Source: Chthoniobacteraceae bacterium (GTDB lineage: Bacteria; Verrucomicrobiota; Verrucomicrobiia; Chthoniobacterales; Chthoniobacteraceae). From it: a stretch of DNA of 6,481 nucleotides. Each line of letters starts with the position of its first letter. Positions within the stretch are counted from its first letter, which is position 1. The notes under the pieces were generated by a model, which worked only from the letters and a program-made list of their open reading frames with translations, ran no database searches and was not told where the DNA came from. The translations under genes were made by a program, and so were the position numbers. The stretch lies in the NCBI GenBank assembly GCA_947478975.1, contig CANJYI010000163.1:1-6481 (forward strand), given 5' to 3'. Below, piece by piece: positions 1 to 4,872 of the stretch.

Positions 1-1916
1 ACCAGCGGATTGCGTGCATCGGTCAGCCACTCCGCCAGGGCCCGACGCCGGCCTGTGCTTTCCGTTGGAAACCGCACCTCCGGGTCGTCCTTGGCGGAAC
101 TTAAAAACCGAGTGGGGGTCCACTTGGCGCCGTAGAGCAGCGTGTAGGAATCGCCCGACGCCGTGGGTGTCGAGGCCAGCTTTTGCGCCTTCTCCAAGGC
201 CTCTCCCGCCGTCTTGAGTGCCTTCTGCGCCGCGTCCCGTTTGTCCGCTGCAGCGCGCAGGAGGCGCAGCTCCGTCTCGGCGAATGCGAGCCTCGCCCCG
301 GCGACGGTGGTCAGGCGCTCCGCCCGGACCGCTCCTGTTCTAAGTCCGGCCTCTTCCGGGGCGTCCGCCCAGCGCGCCCGCATGGCTGCCGCGCGCCGCT
401 CCACGCTTTCCAAATCCGCCTCGCGAAAGGCCACCGCCATTCCCGCCGCCTGCAGTTCCGCCGCCACGTCTGCCTGAGCCGCGGCATCGCCGGGCTTTGG
501 AAGCCGGCCGTCCTCCAGCTTCTCGGAAAGCCTTTGCAACGCCACGGCGGCCGTCTGGAGCGCGGAGCGGCTGGTCTGAATGTGGGCCTCCAAAACCCAG
601 GGCTGCCGCTCCGGCTCAATCGCAATCACTGGCAGCGGGACCGGCTGGATCCTGAGTTCTGAAAAGGCCAGCAGAGCCGGAACCCCGGGCGACAAAGCAA
701 CGGACTTGTCGGGATTGGATTCCTCCCCGCGCACAAACCGGTACGTGGGCGTCTCAGCCAGGCCGTCAAACACGCGGGGAACGCCGTCCTTCTCGAGATC
801 CACTTCGCCCGGCGCGACATCCAGCCGTACGTGGTAGGGCTCGAAAAAGGCGCGCATCCGGTAGAAGTCCGCCTGCGTGACCGGATCGTATTTGTGGTCG
901 TGGCATTTCGCGCAGTTGAGCGTGAGGCCGAGGAAACCCTTTCCCACGTGCTCGACGGTTTCCTCCATCCAGGTGTTCCGGTTGAAAAGAAACCAATTGC
1001 GCGCGAGAAAGCCGGTGGCCCTGAGCTTCCCGGGGTCACCGGGGGCGATCTCATCCGCGGCGAGCATCAGGCGGACCATTTCGTCGTAAGGCGTGTCCGC
1101 GTTGAGCGACTCGATGATCCAGTCGCGCCAATGCCACATGTGCTTCTGACTGTTCCGGAGCTGCGCGCCCAGCCCCCACCAGTCGCTGTAGCGCCAGACG
1201 TCCATCCAGTGGCGGCCCCAGCGCTCGCCATACCGAGGGTCGGCGAGTAACCGTTCGACGGTTTGTTCGTACCAGACGTCGGCGGCTGTGGCGTTTGCGG
1301 CGGCGGCCTCCTCTGCCGAGGGAGGCATTCCCACCAGATCTAAAAACAGCCTGCGCAGCAACAGTTCGCGTGGAGCCTCGGGGGCGGGCCGCAACCCCAT
1401 GCGCGCGTGCTGCGCGGAGACGAACGCGTCCACGGGTGTCCTAGTCCAGCGGGAATCCGCAGAGGCGGGCAGCGGAGGGCGCACTCGGGGGCGGAAGGCC
1501 CAGTGGTCGCGCGGGTCGGGCTCCGGTTTTTCGTCGGGCGGTGCGGCGGCGCCGGAAGCGATCCAGGCTCCTAGGAGCGCGACCTGGGCGGGGGAGAGGT
1601 TTTCCCCCTCGTGCTTTGGGGGCATGTGTTCGTCGGGGTCGGTGCTTTGCACACGCTCCAGCAACACGCTGCGCCCGGCGTCGCCGGGGATGGCGGCGGG
1701 TCCAGACTCGCCGCCCTTGAGAAGCGCGCCGGCGGTGTCGAGACGGAGGCCCCCCTTTTGTTTGAGCGCGCCGTGGCAGGCGTAGCAGTGGCGCTGCAGC
1801 AGGGGTTTGACGGAACGCAAATAGTCCGGCTCCGCGCTGGAGCGCATTGGAAAAAGGCACAGGAGCGCGCCGGCGACGCAGAGCGCGAGGATTCCGGGAG
1901 GGGGTGTTCTCTTCAT
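1..1916 (-). CDS. PSCyt1–PSCyt2(DUF1549)–coiled coil–PSD1(DUF1553) secreted cytochrome-domain protein, 3' truncated by window edge
   Basis: Partial gene, 638 codons visible, reading leftwards and open to the window edge. The ATG at 1914–1916 is followed by a signal peptide (hydrophobic ILALCVAGALLCLF, likely cleavage after SSA near residue 28), which supports this start; there is no convincing Shine-Dalgarno. Domains in order: PSCyt1 (PF07635), residues ~30–125, with heme motif CYACH (44–48) and a probable axial Met98 in EHMPP; PSCyt2/DUF1549 (PF07583), ~160–360, with RYGERWGRHW and a second CxxCH, CAKCHDHKYDP (from Cys335); an Ala/Glu/Arg-rich predicted coiled coil, ~445–578; then the start of PSD1/DUF1553 (PF07587), RRRALAEWLTDARNPL at 623–638. 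About 250–300 residues of PSD1 are probably missing. The family is abundant in Planctomycetota and Verrucomicrobiota; its biochemistry is not settled, but two CxxCH sites imply covalent heme and periplasmic electron transfer. It is divergent from the DUF1080 gene. The family call is firm; the function is not. Confidence 0.95.
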   Translation of the reverse strand, partial: MKRTPPPGILALCVAGALLCLFPMRSSAEPDYLRSVKPLLQRHCYACHGALKQKGGLRLDTAGALLKGGESGPAAIPGDAGRSVLLERVQSTDPDEHMPPKHEGENLSPAQVALLGAWIASGAAAPPDEKPEPDPRDHWAFRPRVRPPLPASADSRWTRTPVDAFVSAQHARMGLRPAPEAPRELLLRRLFLDLVGMPPSAEEAAAANATAADVWYEQTVERLLADPRYGERWGRHWMDVWRYSDWWGLGAQLRNSQKHMWHWRDWIIESLNADTPYDEMVRLMLAADEIAPGDPGKLRATGFLARNWFLFNRNTWMEETVEHVGKGFLGLTLNCAKCHDHKYDPVTQADFYRMRAFFEPYHVRLDVAPGEVDLEKDGVPRVFDGLAETPTYRFVRGEESNPDKSVALSPGVPALLAFSELRIQPVPLPVIAIEPERQPWVLEAHIQTSRSALQTAAVALQRLSEKLEDGRLPKPGDAAAQADVAAELQAAGMAVAFREADLESVERRAAAMRARWADAPEEAGLRTGAVRAERLTTVAGARLAFAETELRLLRAAADKRDAAQKALKTAGEALEKAQKLASTPTASGDSYTLLYGAKWTPTRFLSSAKDDPEVRFPTESTGRRRALAEWLTDARNPL

Positions 1917-2040
1917 CGCGTTGGGTTTCAGGCCCCGCGTCCAGGGGGACCCGCAGCAGGAGAGGCTGCAGCCCGCGCGGTCGCCGGCTTCAACGCGGCG
2001 GAGGAACCCCGCCGGCGGAAGATGCCCCCACTGAAATAGC

Positions 2041-2052
2041 TGCACTTGTGCA
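2041..2052. promoter_or_regulatory. Inverted repeat TGCAC-TT-GTGCA, possible operator
   Basis: Perfect 5-bp arms around a 2-nt centre, 125 nt upstream of the PSCyt start codon in the divergent intergenic region. The size and symmetry would suit a dimeric regulator. A second compact inverted repeat, CCCGGA-CC-TCCGGG, lies at 2096–2109. No regulator is encoded in the window and no matching second copy was seen, so either could be chance. Confidence 0.2.
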
Positions 2053-2171
2053 TGTAAGAGCGAGTATCCGAGTTTCGAACGCAGGTCAACTGCGCCCCGG
2101 ACCTCCGGGCTTGAGCGATGTCTCAGGGCGGACCACATATCGCCGATTCCTCCTCAGGGAACGGGGAGTGA

Positions 2172-2251
2172 GCCGCAGATGACACTGCATCCTAGAGATG
2201 ATCCCAATGGTTTTCTTTTATCAGTGGAAATCTGCGTAATCGGCGGATAAA
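2172..2251. repeat. Intergenic inverted-repeat element, copy A (upstream of DUF1080 gene)
   Basis: The right arm at 2222–2251 reads CAGTGGAAATCTGCG then TAATCGGCGGATAAA. The left arm at 2172–2187, GCCGCAGATGACACTG, is a shorter, imperfect inverted match (GCAGAT…CACTG in both orientations). The stretch 2222–2257 aligns without gaps to the reverse complement of 3917–3952, with about 25 of 36 positions identical by hand count, including blocks AAATCTG and GCGGATAAA. Such 'ATCTGCG…TGCGGATAAA' elements are, to my recollection, frequent between genes in Planctomycetota and Verrucomicrobiota. They could serve as terminators, as RNA-processing sites or as small non-autonomous mobile elements; the sequence does not decide. 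Confidence 0.6.
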
Positions 2252-2303
2252 TATCTGATGCTGAGTCTGGAACGGGATGCCGATGGGTGAAAAAAACGTG
2301 CCC

Positions 2304-2342
2304 GCCAGCTGCATGCGGCGCAGATAGCTGGCGAAATTTCGC
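2304..2342. promoter_or_regulatory. Stem-loop plus 12-bp perfect palindrome upstream of the DUF1080 gene, candidate regulator site
   Basis: Two adjoining dyads lie about 100 nt ahead of the DUF1080 start. GCCAGCT (2304–2310) pairs with AGCTGGC (2326–2332) across a 15-nt loop that itself contains GCATGC. Overlapping its end, GCGAAATTTCGC (2331–2342) is a perfect 12-bp palindrome with an A/T core in a GC-rich setting, a shape typical of operators for dimeric repressors such as LacI or GntR types. The position suits control of the DUF1080 gene. No regulator is present in the window, so the role is inferred. Confidence 0.3.
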
Positions 2343-2423
2343 ACTCGCGGGACCGCTGCCACGCTGTAAAGTTCTCCACACCTGAAGCGTGCAGCGAACG
2401 TGCGCCGCGAGCTGAAGGCAAAT

Positions 2424-2439
2424 CCCCACCCCTCCCCCC
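2424..2439 (+). other. C-rich tract immediately before the DUF1080 start codon
   Basis: CCCCACCCCTCCCCCC ends three bases before the ATG at 2443, where a purine-rich Shine-Dalgarno would normally sit. It contains CCTCC, which resembles the 16S anti-Shine-Dalgarno itself. Translation initiation here therefore cannot use a standard Shine-Dalgarno. The nearest purine run (GAAGG, around 2413–2417) is about 25 nt from the start, too far to act. Confidence 0.4.
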
Positions 2440-2442
2440 ATC

Positions 2443-3873
2443 ATGAAACGTTTGTGGTCCTGTCTGTTCCTTAGTTTGAGCCTTTGCAGCGCTTATGGCG
2501 ACACCCCGCCCGACGGCTATAAGGCGCTTTTCAACGGTAAAAACCTGGAGGGCTGGTACGGCTGGGGCACCTCGGATCCCTCCGCACTGTGGGCCATGAG
2601 CCCCGAGCAGTTGAGCGCCTACAAAACTAAATCTATTGAAGGTGGTCTGTTGGACGGAAAGGGCAACACCCTGGCCGACAATATCAAGGCGCACTGGCGG
2701 GTGGAGGACGGCGAGTTGGTCAACGACGGCAAGGGCCTGTACCTCACCACTGACAAGGACTACGGCGATTTTGAATTGCTGCTCGAATACAAGGCACTGC
2801 CCGACGGAGACAGCGGCGTCTATCTGCGGGGAGTGCCCCAGGTGCAGATTTGGGATTCCACAAAGGGCGACCCGCGCGGTCTTGGCCAGGACAAGGGTTC
2901 CGGTGGGCTTTGGAACAACAGCAAGGGGGCGCCCGGCAAGGATCCCTCCAAGAGGATGGACAAGCCCTTTGGCGAGTGGAACAGTTTTCGCATCAGGATG
3001 ATCGGCGAAAGGGTGACGGTTGTCTTCAACGGCGAGACCGTTGTGGACAACGCGGTTTTGGAGAACTTCTTCGCCAACAAGAAGGCCGGTTACATCGCCT
3101 ATGGAAAGCCGCCGGCGGCCGGGGCGGCGGCCCAGGAAGGACCCAAGCCTGTGGCGCCGGTCATGCGGGAGCCGGTGTTCTCGAAGGGCCCCATCCAGTT
3201 GCAGACGCACGGCAGCGAAATCCGCTGGCGGAACGTGTTCATCCGCGAGATCAGCGCCGACGAGGCCAACCGCACGCTCGCCCAGCGCGAGGACACCGGT
3301 TTTACGCGTCTCGACAACGGCTCGGACCTGAGCAACTGGCAGGGCGCCGTTGAGAATTACGAGGTCAAGGACGGGGCGATCGTCTGCAAGACCGGCAAGG
3401 GCGGCGACCTGTTGAGCAAGGAGGAGTACGGGGACTTGGTTCTGCGTTTTGAATTCAAGCTGCCTCCCGGTGGTAACAACGGCATTGCGCTGCGCACCCC
3501 GCTGGGCGGCCATTGCTCCTCTGACGGCGTAGAGATTCAGGTCATCGACAACGACGGCTACAACGCGGCCCACCCAAACAGTCCCCTCAAGCCCTACCAG
3601 GTGCACGGCTCCCTCTACCACTGCGTGGGTGCCAAGACCGGCTTCCTGCGTCCCGTGGGCGAGTGGAACTACGAGGAGATCGAGGTGCGCAACCAGGTCA
3701 TCAAGGTGACGCTCAACGGCACCAAGATTCTGGACGTCGACATCAACCAGATCGACCGGAGCCAGCTGGCAAAGATTCCAAAGGGCCTAGACCGCCAGTC
3801 GGGATTCATCGGTTTCGCCGGCCACGTAGATCCCGTGGCGTTCCGCAACTTCCGGGTGAAGCGCCTTCCCTAG
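2443..3873 (+). CDS. Secreted tandem DUF1080 (3-keto-disaccharide hydrolase-type) protein
   Basis: 476 residues. The N-terminus MKRLWSCLFLSLSLCSAYG is a signal peptide, cleaved near residues 16–20; LSLC is a poor lipobox, so a lipoprotein is unlikely. Two DUF1080 (PF06439) domains follow. Repeat 1 (~22–271) opens with GYKALFNGKNLEGW, has HWRVEDGELVNDGKG from His85, the strand pair SGVYLRG…VQIWD, and closes with GPIQLQTHGSEIRWRNVFIREI (249–270). Repeat 2 (~285–476) opens with FTRLDNGSDLSNWQ (287), has GDLVLRFEFKLPPGGNNGIALR, then HGSLYHC (388) and EWNYEEIEV (407), and closes with FRNFRVKRLP. The fold is a concanavalin-like β-sandwich; characterised members hydrolyse 3-keto-glycosides formed by sugar oxidoreductases. 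The periplasmic location is inferred from the signal peptide. It is divergent from the PSCyt gene and bracketed by two related intergenic repeats. No Shine-Dalgarno is visible; the start is chosen because the signal peptide begins there. Family very sure, substrate unknown. Confidence 0.95.
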   Translation: MKRLWSCLFLSLSLCSAYGDTPPDGYKALFNGKNLEGWYGWGTSDPSALWAMSPEQLSAYKTKSIEGGLLDGKGNTLADNIKAHWRVEDGELVNDGKGLYLTTDKDYGDFELLLEYKALPDGDSGVYLRGVPQVQIWDSTKGDPRGLGQDKGSGGLWNNSKGAPGKDPSKRMDKPFGEWNSFRIRMIGERVTVVFNGETVVDNAVLENFFANKKAGYIAYGKPPAAGAAAQEGPKPVAPVMREPVFSKGPIQLQTHGSEIRWRNVFIREISADEANRTLAQREDTGFTRLDNGSDLSNWQGAVENYEVKDGAIVCKTGKGGDLLSKEEYGDLVLRFEFKLPPGGNNGIALRTPLGGHCSSDGVEIQVIDNDGYNAAHPNSPLKPYQVHGSLYHCVGAKTGFLRPVGEWNYEEIEVRNQVIKVTLNGTKILDVDINQIDRSQLAKIPKGLDRQSGFIGFAGHVDPVAFRNFRVKRLP

Positions 3874-3916
3874 GGCGTGTTCACATCGGCTAGTATGTCT
3901 AGAAAATGGTCTGGGT

Positions 3917-4009
3917 CAGAAGTTTATCCGCATATGAGCCAGATTTCACAGGTGAGAGGAAAACGGAAATCAGATCTGCGGGCATCTGCGAAATCTGCGG
4001 ATAAAACTC
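3917..4009. repeat. Intergenic inverted-repeat element, copy B (downstream of DUF1080 gene), possible terminator
   Basis: An imperfect palindrome about 43 nt after the DUF1080 stop. TTTATCCGCA (3923–3932) is the exact reverse complement of TGCGGATAAA (3996–4005). The pairing continues with mismatches through CCAGAT (3939–3944), opposite ATCTGCG (3984–3990). The right side carries three ATCTGCG units in a row (3974–3980, 3984–3990, 3993–3999). It matches copy A at 2222–2257. In an RNA it would fold into a long hairpin. A T-rich run, TTTCTTTTTTT (4034–4044), lies some 30 nt further on, so the unit may end DUF1080 transcription and insulate the next gene. A 12-bp CG palindrome (4051–4062) follows. 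Confidence 0.6.
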
Positions 4010-4092
4010 TGAATAAACGGTTTACCGGTGCTGTTTCTTTTTTTCCGAATCCGCGCGCGCGGGCCTGACTCTTTGCTATTCTTGATGGTTCC

Positions 4093-4779
4093 ATGAAAAA
4101 CAAAGCGATGAATGAAGCGGACTTTTTGGCGCTGCTGGAGAAGGTCCTGCCCAAGACAACACAGGACCCCCACCTGGCGACTGCGATCTATGCCGAGGTG
4201 CTCAGGGAGGTACGCCTCGTCAAAAGTCTCCAGTCCTTCGAGAAGTTCTGCGAAACGGGCGCCCTGCCCGATCTGGCCCCCGAAACGGTGGCCGGTTTTG
4301 AGCGCGAGCTCATTGCGCAATTCGGAGCGGAGAATGTGGAGATCACCCACGACGAAAACGGGAAGGGTGTGGAGGTGGCCATCGAACTGACCGACCGCGT
4401 GGTCAACAGCCGCGTGAAGGTCGACCCGACCGTGACGCAGGAACAGCCCGTGCCCGCCCCCTTTGTGCCCTTTCCCGTGTCGCTTCCAGAGGATCCTGAG
4501 CTGGTCTGGATTCTGGGGCGGCGCGAGGATTTCGGGCCCGACGAGGCGTCGCGCGCGCTGCTTAAGATTGAGGAGGAGTTCTGGCAGACAAAGAAGGGCA
4601 TCCAGCTGCAAAAGGGGGGCGGCGAAAAGACGTTCGCGGAGTTCATCGAGCACGTCCCCGCGGCTGCTCTTTCCGACAGCGGGCTCAAGCGGCACTACAA
4701 GGGTCCCGAAACGCTGCACACCATCCGGCAGCTGCAACGCCGTACGGAGGAGACGCTGGAGACGTTGTTGAAGGAATAA
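4093..4779 (+). CDS. Hypothetical protein, 228 residues, family not recognised
   Basis: I do not recognise this family. The protein has no signal peptide and no membrane segment and is rich in Glu and Lys, so it is probably cytoplasmic. It looks modular: a helical N-terminal part (~6–75, NEADFLALLEKVLP … LPDLAPETVAGFERELIAQFG); a short β-like part (~78–115, VEITHDENGKGVEVAIELTD … SRVKVDP); a Pro-rich linker (~118–137, PVPAPFVPFPVSLPEDP); and a charged helical C-terminus (~140–228, ASRALLKIEEEFWQTKKG … LQRRTEETLETLLKE). The middle part faintly recalls rotary-ATPase stator subunits, but not well enough for a call. The reading frame is intact with no internal frameshift, and its GC-rich codon use matches the neighbours. 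The start at 4093 has no clear Shine-Dalgarno; Met6 (4108) is an alternative. It stands alone on its strand: a repeat lies 84 nt upstream and a stem-loop follows directly, which suggests a separate transcript. Confidence 0.8.
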   Translation: MKNKAMNEADFLALLEKVLPKTTQDPHLATAIYAEVLREVRLVKSLQSFEKFCETGALPDLAPETVAGFERELIAQFGAENVEITHDENGKGVEVAIELTDRVVNSRVKVDPTVTQEQPVPAPFVPFPVSLPEDPELVWILGRREDFGPDEASRALLKIEEEFWQTKKGIQLQKGGGEKTFAEFIEHVPAAALSDSGLKRHYKGPETLHTIRQLQRRTEETLETLLKE

Positions 4780-4790
4780 CGGGCGGATGA

Positions 4791-4838
4791 ACCTGCGGGA
4801 CTTCGGCTCACATTGTGCGGCGAAGTCCTTCCGCAGGT
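4791..4838 (+). terminator. Strong stem-loop after the 228-residue gene; terminator or leader structure
   Basis: ACCTGCGG (4791–4798) plus GACTTCG (4799–4805) pair with CGAAGTC (4821–4827) and CCGCAGGT (4831–4838). This gives 15 perfect base pairs interrupted only by a 3-nt bulge (CTT, 4828–4830). The 15-nt loop contains a small inner CAC/GTG pair. It begins 11 nt after the stop codon, the usual place for an intrinsic terminator, but no T-tract follows. It also lies 34 nt upstream of the SGNH start and so could be a leader hairpin or an mRNA-stabilising structure. Confidence 0.55.
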
Positions 4839-4857
4839 CGCCGGCCGCGGGTAGGTT

Positions 4858-4863
4858 GGAGGG
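4858..4863 (+). promoter_or_regulatory. Ribosome binding site GGAGGG for the SGNH gene; sets the start
   Basis: GGAGGG sits 9 nt before the ATG at 4873, good spacing. The in-frame TTG at 4867 would be only 3 nt from it, too close, so ATG 4873 is the better start. This is the only clear Shine-Dalgarno in the window. Confidence 0.7.
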
Positions 4864-4872
4864 ACTTTGTTT

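Larger units (their letters stand above)
1917..2442. other. Divergent intergenic region between the PSCyt and DUF1080 genes
   Basis: This 526-nt stretch holds no credible gene. It must contain the promoters for both divergent genes, but I could not pick convincing -35/-10 pairs. It contains several palindromes, one copy of the inverted-repeat element shared with 3917–4009, and a C-rich tract ahead of the DUF1080 start codon. Short ORFs crossing it on both strands show no domain, no ribosome binding site and arginine/proline-rich out-of-frame composition. The one on the minus strand at 2154–2444 translates the repeat itself. Confidence 0.75.

Noticed and set aside
183..1250. Several plus-strand frames (183–662, 831–1250) and minus-strand frames (311–625, 626–1054, 766–996)
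   Set aside because: All are out-of-frame readings across the PSCyt/PSD1 gene, whose frame is continuous from 1916 to the window edge and carries the CxxCH and RALAEWL…ARNPL motifs.
1611..2182. Plus-strand frames at 1611–2039 and 1847–2182
   Set aside because: Gly/Arg/Ala-rich products without motif, overlapping the PSCyt N-terminus and its upstream region.
2154..2444. 96-codon open frame on the minus strand in the intergenic region
   Set aside because: Part of its product (IYPPITQISTDK) is simply the translated intergenic repeat; no ribosome binding site or domain.
2443..2500. Lipobox in the DUF1080 leader (LSLC)
   Set aside because: The residue before Cys is Leu rather than Gly, Ala or Ser, so ordinary signal peptidase cleavage is more likely.
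2221..3621. 466-codon open frame on the minus strand
   Set aside because: It lies antisense to the DUF1080 gene and reads as low-complexity Val/Leu/Ala/Arg sequence without a domain; such long antisense frames arise from GC-rich codon use.
4018..4044. Intrinsic terminator at CGGTTTACCG plus the T-run
   Set aside because: The stem is only 3–4 bp and the T-run is several bases away; too weak to call separately from repeat B.
3877..4068. 63-codon open frame on the plus strand after the DUF1080 gene
   Set aside because: Consists mainly of translated repeat copy B; no initiation signal.
3970..4737. 255-codon open frame on the minus strand
   Set aside because: Mirror of the 228-residue gene, crossing the repeat element. 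The plus-strand product has balanced acidic/basic helices and more natural composition. This is the least certain of the rejected shadows, since neither product has a recognised family.
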